From DATEFF01 sp964586395 (GTDB lineage Bacteria; Patescibacteriota; Saccharimonadia; Saccharimonadales; EFPC-124): a DNA stretch of 5,091 bases. The DNA lies in assembly GCA_964586395.1 (NCBI GenBank), contig CAZPGP010000032.1:1-5091 (forward strand), read 5' to 3'. The position numbers and the translations under genes were made by a program. The number at the start of each line of letters is the position of its first letter. The stretch's first letter is position 1. Below are positions 1 to 4,509 of this stretch, piece after piece. The notes under the pieces were generated by a model. That model did no database searches, was not told the DNA's origin, and saw only the letters and a list, made by a program, of their open reading frames with translations.

Positions 1-366
1 CTCGTTCCCGAACGCTGGCACGAAGTGGAAGCTTTCTTCGTCGAAGTCGGCATCGACGTACGCCAACTCACGGCCAATATGTACCGCAGCGAGCAGCTCA
101 ATGAAGCCGTTGATGTAATTTTGAACACAAGCAGTCGGTTCCTGTATATTGCTAACGATTTCTTGGAGTTGTTGCGACTTGCACAACCCCTTGCTATCAC
201 TAATACCGAGCATAAGATGCACGAGTTACTTGGCGTCCTAAACCGCCGAATCAGCGCTCTCACCCCTGGCACATTGAGCCAACAGTTTACTCAAACCCTG
301 GGCGACGACGAGCTGGCGCTACACGATGTGGCGACCGAAAACTTGGCACTAGCTATGGCAATCTAA
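1..366 (+). CDS. C-terminal part of an unrecognised helical protein (5' truncated)
   Basis: The frame is open from base 1 to the TAA at 364-366 with no in-frame stop, so this is probably the last 121 codons of a longer gene that begins left of the window. A GTG at 25 could serve as a start, but no ribosome binding site is visible and the frame continues upstream of it (LVPERWHE before the GTG). The product has no transmembrane stretch, no signal peptide and no motif that I recognise. It reads as mostly alpha-helical, with Leu-rich amphipathic segments such as FLELLRLAQPLA. It ends only 2 bases before the stop of the convergent NUDIX gene, leaving no room for a separate terminator, so the two transcripts probably overlap. 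Base composition resembles the rest of the window. Coding status is fairly sure; function unknown. Confidence 0.65.
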   Translation, partial: LVPERWHEVEAFFVEVGIDVRQLTANMYRSEQLNEAVDVILNTSSRFLYIANDFLELLRLAQPLAITNTEHKMHELLGVLNRRISALTPGTLSQQFTQTLGDDELALHDVATENLALAMAI

Positions 367-368
367 CC

Positions 369-872
369 CTACAAGAGTGTCATTTGGGACTGATTTTCGG
401 CCTCATCGGCTGAAACATCAAGTTGTTCACAGAGCCTGTCCACAAGCTCGACCTGACCTTTGACCAACTTCTGCTTGGCGATAGCCGGGGGGAACCAACC
501 GGCGCGATCAACTTCAGGAAACTCCTGCTTACGGCCAGTCTTTGGCGGCCACTCCATTGTAAATGTATTGCTGTTAACGCGGCGCGCATCCAGACTACCT
601 TCCATCGACCAAGCGGTCAAAATCTTGTTGCTGTACTTCACATTACCAAGCTCGCCTGCCTGCCCTTTCGGCATGTCAAATCCAGTCTCTTCACGGAATT
701 CGCGCTTGGCAGCCGCAAAAGCGTCTTCGTCCTCAGCGTACTCGCCCTTCGGAATAGACCATGCCCCGACATCCTTCTTGGCCCAGAACGGACCACCAGG
801 ATGCACCAGGAAAATCTCCAGCCCGCGGTCTCCATGGCGATATAACAAGACACCAGCGCTCAGCTTGGGCAC
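369..872 (-). CDS. NUDIX hydrolase (COG4119-like predicted NTP pyrophosphohydrolase)
   Basis: The 167-residue product carries a perfect Nudix box at residues 43-65, from G43 through E49 to REFREETGF, matching GX5EX7REUXEEXGU; the glutamates of REFREE bind the catalytic metal. Before it lies the segment HPGGPFWAKKDVGAWSIPKG (24-43), which I associate with the COG4119 subfamily of small stand-alone NUDIX proteins. Known family chemistry is hydrolysis of a nucleoside diphosphate linked to another moiety; the substrate here cannot be read from sequence. The start is GTG at 872-870, supported by GGAGG 9 bases upstream, inside the end of the nadD-like gene. The gap to that gene's TAG is 2 bases, so translation is probably coupled. 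The C-terminal tail (about 150-167) is acidic and polar. Last gene of the likely three-gene operon. Family assignment is sure; specificity is not. Confidence 0.92.
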   Translation of the reverse strand: MPKLSAGVLLYRHGDRGLEIFLVHPGGPFWAKKDVGAWSIPKGEYAEDEDAFAAAKREFREETGFDMPKGQAGELGNVKYSNKILTAWSMEGSLDARRVNSNTFTMEWPPKTGRKQEFPEVDRAGWFPPAIAKQKLVKGQVELVDRLCEQLDVSADEAENQSQMTLL

Positions 873-874
873 GG

Positions 875-1462
875 CTACTTCCCTCCTCGGTAGAGTTTGT
901 GTTGTTCGATGTAAGTCGAGACTTCTGGCGAAACGTCGCGTATGGTCTGGCCGTGGCGCACGCGCGTCGAACTAACGGCGGCCAGCGGGCTTTCCACAAA
1001 GATAGCCCGCGGACGGACCTTCACATCCAATCCCCGGAATAACTTCTTGATCTCACGGCGGTCGTCGCCTTTCCTCAGGCCAACGACAATCGGCATGTGC
1101 AAAAATAGCTCGTCCAAATCCGCCCACCGATCCGGGAATGTCTTCACAACATCAGAACCGAGCAGCAAATACAAATCGACATCCCCAAACATTGCGCGCA
1201 ACTCTGGCAGCGTCCCGCCGATACAGAACTGCTCGGCGCCCAGCAAACGCACACCCAGCCCCTCGTACGGATCAATAGCCCGCACTAAAAGTTCGAACCG
1301 ATGTGTCAGGTCAGTAACTTCGTCCTTGCCGCGAGGAGTCTTCTCGGGAATAAATATCACCTCATCCAGCCGGGCAACCTCCAGCGCGCGTAGGGCGAAT
1401 GCTACATGGCCGTTGTGGACTGGGTCGAACGTGCCGGAGTAGATGCCTATGCGCTTCCTCAT
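875..1462 (-). CDS. nadD: Nicotinate-nucleotide adenylyltransferase-like nucleotidyltransferase
   Basis: This 195-residue protein is of normal length for NadD, which transfers AMP from ATP to nicotinate mononucleotide in the cytoplasm to make deamido-NAD. Visible motifs are the nucleotidyltransferase signature GTFDPVHNGH (residues 10-19, with H16 and H19 of the HxGH motif), the region P43-R44-G45-K46 followed by HRFELL (54-59), LLLGSDV (99-105) and SSTRVR (164-169), the second ATP-binding signature; it ends with the family-like YIEQHKLY. LLLGSDV departs from the usual (F)IIGADxL..L..W pattern, so a related nucleotidyltransferase with another acceptor is possible. The ATG at 1462 has AGGGG 4 bases upstream. 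It begins 15 bases after the kwaB-like stop and ends 2 bases before the NUDIX start, so the three genes look co-transcribed. The fold is certain; NadD is the likeliest activity. Confidence 0.88.
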   Translation of the reverse strand: MRKRIGIYSGTFDPVHNGHVAFALRALEVARLDEVIFIPEKTPRGKDEVTDLTHRFELLVRAIDPYEGLGVRLLGAEQFCIGGTLPELRAMFGDVDLYLLLGSDVVKTFPDRWADLDELFLHMPIVVGLRKGDDRREIKKLFRGLDVKVRPRAIFVESPLAAVSSTRVRHGQTIRDVSPEVSTYIEQHKLYRGGK

Positions 1463-1477
1463 GCTGCCCCTATACTA

Positions 1478-2524
1478 TCAGATCGCGGCTGGGCCGTCTT
1501 CCTCTTTGACCTTCAGCGGTTTCTTGCTTTTAATCTCGTAACGGTTGCCGGTCATGCCCGATTCGACATAGTCGTCGTTGAGCAGGTTGACGAATATTGC
1601 GAGGTCTTTGGCGCTCATGATGATAATCGCACCCTCCTCGTCCACCATCAGGTTGAGGCCGAGTTCCTCGGCGTGCTCGAGCAGCTGATCCTGCGTGACG
1701 AGTGTCGCGTCGAGCTTCTGGAGCTTGTTGATGAGCGTCTTGTTACCCTTCACCATCGTCTGTAGGCTCATTTCCTCTTCGAAACTGAGCTTAAAGTTCT
1801 CTTCGATCTCACGGACTTTCTTGTCTGCGATCGCCTGCTTCTTGATGTTGTAGCCAAAGAGCTGTTCGAGCTTGGCTTGGTTGAAGACATACAGGTCGTC
1901 CTCTAGAACCATCAACTGGTTATCAGACGGGATACGCAGAACGCCAGCGACGATTGGCACAAAGTTGTTACCCTTCGCCACCCACGTACCTTCACCATCG
2001 AGCAGTTGCGCGGTTGGAAGCTTCTTGATCATATAGAAAGTCTGCTTCATCCCTGGGGCGGTACAACGAGCTAGGACACCGCGCATACCCTTCAAGCCGT
2101 GCTCTTCACTGAATTGCTCCATGGCGTGCTCTTGGTTTTTGACCCAGTCCATGACAGTCACGAGGTCGCCAATGCGCTCCACACGGGTACGCTGAATGAC
2201 GTTCTCTTCGCTCTCGGCGTCTTCGAAGCCACGGACAATCATGCCGCCCTCGATACCATCCAAAACGTGCTCGAGCACACTGTCGACAAAGAGTGGCTGG
2301 AGTTGTTTCTCTAGCTCGGCATGAACTTTCGCGCGGTATAGCACGTAGTTCTTGCTGATCAGGAAGAGTTCGATCTTGAGGTCTTCCTTATACTGGAACA
2401 AATTATTCGCCCAGGCAAAGATGTCTGTCTCTTTGTAGCCAGTTGCCGATGGGTCGGCAGCCGGCGCTGGGGTCTCTGGCTGAGTTTGCGGAAGGGTTTC
2501 GGGAATGTCGGTCTCTTGTTCCAT
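1478..2524 (-). CDS. DUF4868 / Kiwa KwaB-like protein
   Basis: The 348-residue product begins with a low-complexity Pro/Glu/Thr/Ala-rich tail (about 1-28), followed by a globular region resembling DUF4868, the domain of KwaB from the Kiwa antiphage system. Matching parts are IELFLISKNYVLYRAKV (51-67), a central FYMIKKL-x-LL block (163-175), the D-x-LYVFNQAKLEQLFGY stretch (210-225; family pattern of a hydrophobic strand, then N...FE-iF-Y) and the C-terminal NLLNDDYVESGMT...Y block (313-329), which looks like the most conserved family signature. Residues 226-270 are charged and helical, possibly coiled coil. There is no membrane segment or signal peptide, so it is probably cytoplasmic. The start ATG at 2524 has GGAG 11 bases upstream. 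First gene of the likely operon with the nadD-like and NUDIX genes. Homology is recalled by eye and not scored; a non-defence role in this lineage is possible. Confidence 0.75.
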   Translation of the reverse strand: MEQETDIPETLPQTQPETPAPAADPSATGYKETDIFAWANNLFQYKEDLKIELFLISKNYVLYRAKVHAELEKQLQPLFVDSVLEHVLDGIEGGMIVRGFEDAESEENVIQRTRVERIGDLVTVMDWVKNQEHAMEQFSEEHGLKGMRGVLARCTAPGMKQTFYMIKKLPTAQLLDGEGTWVAKGNNFVPIVAGVLRIPSDNQLMVLEDDLYVFNQAKLEQLFGYNIKKQAIADKKVREIEENFKLSFEEEMSLQTMVKGNKTLINKLQKLDATLVTQDQLLEHAEELGLNLMVDEEGAIIIMSAKDLAIFVNLLNDDYVESGMTGNRYEIKSKKPLKVKEEDGPAAI

Positions 2525-2535
2525 GGTAGCGATTG

Positions 2536-2539
2536 CTCC
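2536..2539 (-). promoter_or_regulatory. Ribosome binding site of the kwaB-like gene next to a U-tract
   Basis: GGAG lies 11 bases before the ATG, a slightly long spacing. It directly follows the T-rich run (TTAATTTTT, minus strand) of the hairpin at 2549-2579. Termination at that hairpin would therefore remove the ribosome binding site from the message. Confidence 0.5.
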
Positions 2540-2579
2540 AAAAATTAACGGCCGCCGAGCTTAGGAGCGACGACGGCCG
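2539..2579 (-). terminator. Terminator- or attenuator-like hairpin between the DUF1761 and kwaB-like genes
   Basis: Positions 2571-2579 and 2549-2557 form a 9-bp stem (CGGCCGTCG with CGGCGGCCG on the minus strand, one G-U pair) around a 13-base loop. It is followed at once by TTAATTTTT (2547-2539). This is the shape of an intrinsic terminator for minus-strand transcription. It could end the DUF1761 transcript or attenuate transcription into the kwaB-like operon, because it lies inside the leader that starts at the candidate promoter at 2601-2628. Confidence 0.55.
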
Positions 2580-2600
2580 AGTTCTAATAAGCTTACGCCT

Positions 2601-2628
2601 ATTCTATCTCATGTGCGTACGGAGTTAA
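2601..2628 (-). promoter_or_regulatory. Candidate promoter of the kwaB-nadD-NUDIX operon
   Basis: On the minus strand, TAGAAT (2606-2601, five of six matches to TATAAT) lies 16 bases after TTAACT (2628-2623, four of six to TTGACA). The expected transcription start is near 2594, giving a leader of about 70 bases that contains the hairpin at 2549-2579 and the GGAG. The -35 overlaps the stop codon of the DUF1761 gene. Sigma-70-like consensus only, so moderate to low confidence. Confidence 0.35.
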
Positions 2629-3044
2629 ACACCCATCCAGCCAATGATGGCCCCCATAACAAGCAGTGTAACGAGTTCATGTGCAATATTGATGGTCGTG
2701 AGCTTGGCGGGACGGCCCTCGAAAGCGTCATGGGTAATAAAGCGTGCGGCGGTGAAGCCAAGCCACACCCAGAACGCAGTCGACAATGAATCCATCAGGA
2801 ATGAGTTGCCGAAATACTTGTTGGACAGGAAGGCAACGTGCGCCAAGACATAGGCCGTGGCCAGCGACACGACCAGCGTCACCAGGATTGGCCTGACGCC
2901 GCGCTTCTCAGCTGCTTTTTGGTCAACCTTTGCCAGCTTCATCCAGGTATTGCCGAAGGTTTTTGGCGTATACCAAATAGACCCAACCACCATACTTGAT
3001 GCAGTAGCCAGCAGTACGGCTAGCCAATTTACTTCTACATTCAT
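2625..3044 (-). CDS. DUF1761 family four-helix membrane protein
   Basis: The 139-residue product has four hydrophobic segments at about 7-26, 53-74, 86-103 and 117-137. The whole protein is therefore a compact four-helix integral membrane protein without a cleavable signal. DUF1761 hallmarks are NWLAVLLA at the start, the WYTPKTFGNTWMK segment after the first helix (24-36), a short charged loop (38-51), AYVLAH in helix 2 (64-69), WLGFTA in helix 3 (94-99) and FEGRPAKL before helix 4 (108-115). The length is typical for the family. The biochemical function of DUF1761 is not known. The ATG at 3044 is preceded by AGGGG with 6-base spacing, and an extended -10 promoter lies just upstream. It precedes the kwaB-like gene on the same strand by 100 bases, separated by a terminator-like hairpin, so shared transcription would need read-through. 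Confidence 0.88.
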   Translation of the reverse strand: MNVEVNWLAVLLATASSMVVGSIWYTPKTFGNTWMKLAKVDQKAAEKRGVRPILVTLVVSLATAYVLAHVAFLSNKYFGNSFLMDSLSTAFWVWLGFTAARFITHDAFEGRPAKLTTINIAHELVTLLVMGAIIGWMGV

Positions 3045-3070
3045 AGAGATCCCCTGTTATTAGTGATCTC

Positions 3071-3079
3071 AGTATATCA
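3071..3079 (-). promoter_or_regulatory. Extended -10 promoter of the DUF1761 gene
   Basis: The minus strand reads TGATATACT, a TGn extension plus TATACT (five of six to TATAAT), with no convincing -35 upstream, as is usual for extended -10 promoters. The expected start near 3064 gives a 20-base leader containing the AGGGG ribosome binding site (3055-3051) and the ATG at 3044. Confidence 0.55.
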
Positions 3080-3103
3080 AAAACTAAATAAGTTCATGGA
3101 TTT

Positions 3104-3150
3104 GCGGCGACGCCGCGGGCACAGATGAAGAATGTGCCTCGCGACGCCGC
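3104..3150 (-). terminator. Long GC-rich hairpin, candidate terminator of the GC island
   Basis: Three helices stack into one arm: 3104-3109 with 3145-3150 (6 bp), 3114-3117 with 3140-3143 (4 bp), and 3118-3123 with 3133-3138 (6 bp). The apical loop has 9 bases, with a small asymmetric internal loop and a single bulged T at 3139. On the minus strand the hairpin is followed after about 12 bases by a T-rich run (TTATTTAGTTTTT, within 3092-3078). It could end transcription of the 63-codon ORF before the DUF1761 promoter. The stem is also stable on the plus strand, where no T-run follows. Confidence 0.45.
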
Positions 3151-3169
3151 CTGGCGCAAGTCCGAGTCA

Positions 3170-3188
3170 GCCGCCTAGATCAGGCGGC
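3170..3188. repeat. Perfect 7-bp inverted repeat at the stop codon of the small ORF
   Basis: GCCGCCT (3170-3176) and AGGCGGC (3182-3188) form a perfect 7-bp stem with a 5-base loop. The dyad overlaps the TGA stop (3182-3180) of the minus-strand 63-codon ORF. It may act together with the larger hairpin at 3104-3150 as a two-hairpin end structure. Confidence 0.55.
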
Positions 3189-3371
3189 GGGACGCGGGGT
3201 GGCACCGCTGCCGCGGCTGGTGTTGCTGCCGCTCGACGGGAGCTGGCGCACCTGTGCGCCGTCACCCTCCTGGGGCTGCCGGGTCTGACCCGGCTGGTCC
3301 AGGAACTGACGGGCGGTGCGGGGCCGACGGGCGCGAGGGGTGCGGCGGGTACCTGCGTGCTGACCGTTCAA
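3180..3371 (-). CDS. Small Arg-rich basic protein in a GC-rich island (hypothetical)
   Basis: This frame encodes 63 residues. I do not recognise the product: it has 11 Arg, no Lys, three acidic residues and many Gln, Pro, Thr and Ser, suggesting a disordered, strongly basic protein that might bind nucleic acid. Coding evidence is the codon pattern: of 63 codons only two end in A and nine in T, with CGC/CGT for Arg, ACC for Thr, CAG for Gln and no AGA, AGG or GGA. This is the habit of high-GC genomes and unlike the neighbouring genes. The start TTG (3371-3369) has GGAGAGG (3385-3379) 7 bases upstream and an in-frame TAA just before it. A candidate promoter lies at 3417-3445 and hairpins follow the stop. 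It could also be read through from the alkD-like gene, 77 bases upstream. Coding status is probable, not certain. Confidence 0.42.
   Translation of the reverse strand: MNGQHAGTRRTPRARRPRTARQFLDQPGQTRQPQEGDGAQVRQLPSSGSNTSRGSGATPRPAA
3245..3260. repeat. Inverted repeat GGCGCA/TGCGCC
   Basis: A 6-bp perfect stem (3245-3250 with 3255-3260) with the 4-base loop CCTG lies inside the GC-rich island and the 63-codon ORF. It is one of several short dyads that would give a transcript of this island strong secondary structure on either strand. Confidence 0.45.
3278..3294. repeat. Inverted repeat GCCGGGT/ACCCGGC
   Basis: A perfect 7-bp stem (3278-3284 with 3288-3294) with a 3-base loop CTG lies 18 bases from the preceding dyad, within the same island and inside the 63-codon ORF. 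No function can be assigned. Confidence 0.5.
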
Positions 3372-3416
3372 GGGAGTGCCTCTCCATTAGACTGACAGAA
3401 CTGCTTGCTGATGCCA

Positions 3417-3445
3417 ATTGTATAATATAAACCCTAAAAGCACAA
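3417..3445 (-). promoter_or_regulatory. Candidate promoter of the 63-codon ORF
   Basis: On the minus strand, TACAAT (3422-3417, five of six) lies 17 bases after TTGTGC (3445-3440, three of six), just downstream of the alkD-like stop. The expected start near 3410 gives a leader of about 39 bases that contains GGAGAGG and the TTG start. The surrounding 60 bases are AT-rich, in sharp contrast to the island they would transcribe. The -35 is weak. Confidence 0.35.
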
Positions 3446-3448
3446 CCC

Positions 3449-4162
3449 CTATGCCTTGCGAGACATGTAGTGGGCGCGCTTATCGGGCGGCAGATGCTCG
3501 ATACTATAACGCAGCATAGTTCGCGGCATTTCGTGTGCGTGCTGATCTAGAAATTCCAGAAGCACTGCCCGGTCCACACGTTTGCCCATCTCGCGAAGCA
3601 TCCAGCCAACGGCTTTTTGTATAAGGTCATGCGGGTCGTGCAGCAAAATCTCGGCGATATGCAGCGTGGTGGTCGGGTCGCCGTTTTTGAGGAACTGAAA
3701 CGTACTTACCATGCTCACGCGTCGCTCCCACAAATCGCTGCTGCGAGCAAGCTTCTCCAGCAAATCCCGTGGTTTGTCCAACAGATGTTCGCCGACAATA
3801 AATTCCGCCGAGCTATCCACGAGATCCCAGTTGTTTACGTGCGCGATGTGTTTGAGGTAAAAATCATACACCGCCTGACGCTCTAGCTCACTCCCCTTTT
3901 GATATTGGCGCACCAGGATAATGAGGGCCAGTAGACGGTCGTCGTGCCATTTGCTGGAGATGAGTTTGCTTAGTTCAGGCAGCGGCATCGAGTAGAAGTC
4001 CTTTGCCACCAAGCGCGTGGCGGGGACCGAGCAACACAGGAATTGATCGCCTTCGGAGTAGCCACCTGGGTAGGCTTTGAAAAATCGCTTGGTCGATTCG
4101 ACTCGATCAGGTCGAGCCACTTTCCGGAGAGCCTGCTGTGCATCATGGGCGGTCATGTTCAT
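3449..4162 (-). CDS. AlkD-like DNA alkylation repair glycosylase (HEAT-like repeats)
   Basis: The 237-residue product matches the DNA alkylation repair enzyme family (AlkC/AlkD) in length and motifs. These proteins are stacks of HEAT-like helical repeats that wrap DNA and excise alkylated bases such as 3-methyladenine and 7-methylguanine. Visible landmarks are DDRLLALIIL (74-83), the NNWDLVDSSA segment with W112 and D116, WERRVSMV with R148 (145-152) and GWMLRE with W187 (186-191). They correspond by position to the Trp, catalytic-site Asp, Arg and second Trp of Bacillus cereus AlkD (W109, D113, R148, W187). No residue expected for activity appears lost. The ATG at 4162 is chosen because the extended -10 box places the transcription start on it; a second ATG lies two codons later. 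There is no ribosome binding site. The gene is flanked on both sides by GC-rich islands of different codon habit. Family assignment is firm. Confidence 0.9.
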   Translation of the reverse strand: MNMTAHDAQQALRKVARPDRVESTKRFFKAYPGGYSEGDQFLCCSVPATRLVAKDFYSMPLPELSKLISSKWHDDRLLALIILVRQYQKGSELERQAVYDFYLKHIAHVNNWDLVDSSAEFIVGEHLLDKPRDLLEKLARSSDLWERRVSMVSTFQFLKNGDPTTTLHIAEILLHDPHDLIQKAVGWMLREMGKRVDRAVLLEFLDQHAHEMPRTMLRYSIEHLPPDKRAHYMSRKA

Positions 4163-4168
4163 AGTGCT

Positions 4169-4177
4169 ATTGTATCA
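4169..4177 (-). promoter_or_regulatory. Extended -10 promoter of the alkD-like gene (leaderless start)
   Basis: The minus strand reads TGATACAAT, a TGn extension with TACAAT (five of six). Counting the usual 7 bases from the last base of the box puts the transcription start at 4162, the A of the ATG. No Shine-Dalgarno sequence precedes the gene. The same architecture (TGA plus TATACT) occurs before the DUF1761 gene. Confidence 0.5.
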
Positions 4178-4185
4178 CTCGTTTC

Positions 4186-4214
4186 TTGACAGATGTGACC
4201 GCGCGAATTACAGT
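4186..4214 (+). promoter_or_regulatory. Sigma-70-like promoter of the plus-strand GC-rich ORF
   Basis: A perfect -35 box TTGACA (4186-4191) is followed after 17 bases by TACAGT (4209-4214, four of six to TATAAT). The expected start is near 4221, with a 37-base leader carrying AGAGGAAGG (4237-4245) before the ATG at 4258. The promoter is back to back with the alkD-like promoter at 4169-4177. The TTG of this -35 could be mistaken for a start codon. Confidence 0.5.
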
Positions 4215-4257
4215 AGTGCAGTTCCGCGAATCCCGTAGAGGAAGGCTCAACCGCATT

Positions 4258-4494
4258 ATGCGACTTGGTAAGAACACGGACTACGTCCTGGTCGAGACCA
4301 ATCCTCCGGACTACCGACACATGTCGGCGGGCGACATCGTCGGTGTCATTCTGGAGGAGCCCGGCGGAGGCAAGTTCCGTCTGAGCGTTCGGCTGACCAA
4401 CGTCGAGTCCGACGGCAAGTTCCAGGGCGTGACCATCGCAACCGACCGCGCCCGGGCGCAGTTCGTCGGCGGGTCGTTCGTCGACCCAGCCTGA
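4258..4494 (+). CDS. Small hypothetical protein, high-GC codon usage
   Basis: The product is 78 residues from the ATG at 4258; I do not recognise the family. It alternates hydrophobic and polar residues in strand-like stretches (YVLVET, DIVGVILEE, FRLSVRLTNV, FQGVTIAT) separated by Gly/Asp turns, so a small beta-barrel is plausible. There is no signal peptide or membrane helix. From the ATG onward codons are those of a high-GC genome (GTC, GAG, ACC, GGC, GAC, ATC dominate), unlike the flanking genes. The frame is open back to a TTG at 4186 and GTGs at 4195 and 4216, which would give up to 102 residues. I prefer 4258 because AGAGGAAGG lies 12 bases before it, codon bias begins there, and TTG 4186 is part of a perfect -35 box. 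A strong hairpin follows the stop. The gene opposes both neighbours. Coding is likely; the start is uncertain. Confidence 0.6.
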   Translation: MRLGKNTDYVLVETNPPDYRHMSAGDIVGVILEEPGGGKFRLSVRLTNVESDGKFQGVTIATDRARAQFVGGSFVDPA

Positions 4495-4509
4495 TCCTCC
4501 ACAACCCCA

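Noticed and set aside
942..1442. Long plus-strand ORF opposite the nadD-like gene, and similar ORFs at 423-975, 1406-1765 and 2099-2314
   Set aside because: Each is a shadow frame of a minus-strand gene with clear family motifs; the translations have no recognisable domains and no ribosome binding sites.
3104..3294. CRISPR or tandem repeat array
   Set aside because: The dyads differ in sequence and spacing, and the only direct repeat is one 10-base pair; there are no regular repeats or spacers.
3132..3395. Plus-strand 87-codon ORF in the GC-rich island
   Set aside because: Its codons include AGA, AGG, CGA and GGG in a way the opposite frame does not. No ribosome binding site or promoter precedes it, and its ATG lies in the loop and 3' arm of the 3104-3150 hairpin. 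The opposite minus-strand frame explains the composition better.
3103..3410. RNase P RNA or tmRNA in the GC-rich island
   Set aside because: AAGTCCG (near 3157) and GACAGAA (near 3394) weakly recall RNase P conserved regions I and V. The two segments cannot form the P4 helix properly, and the other conserved blocks are missing. No tRNA-like end is present for tmRNA.
3421..3426. Perfect TATAAT on the plus strand as a promoter
   Set aside because: The only -35-like element (CTGACA, 3392-3397) is 23 bases away, there is no TGn extension, and nothing on the plus strand downstream is a credible gene; it would only read antisense to the alkD-like gene.
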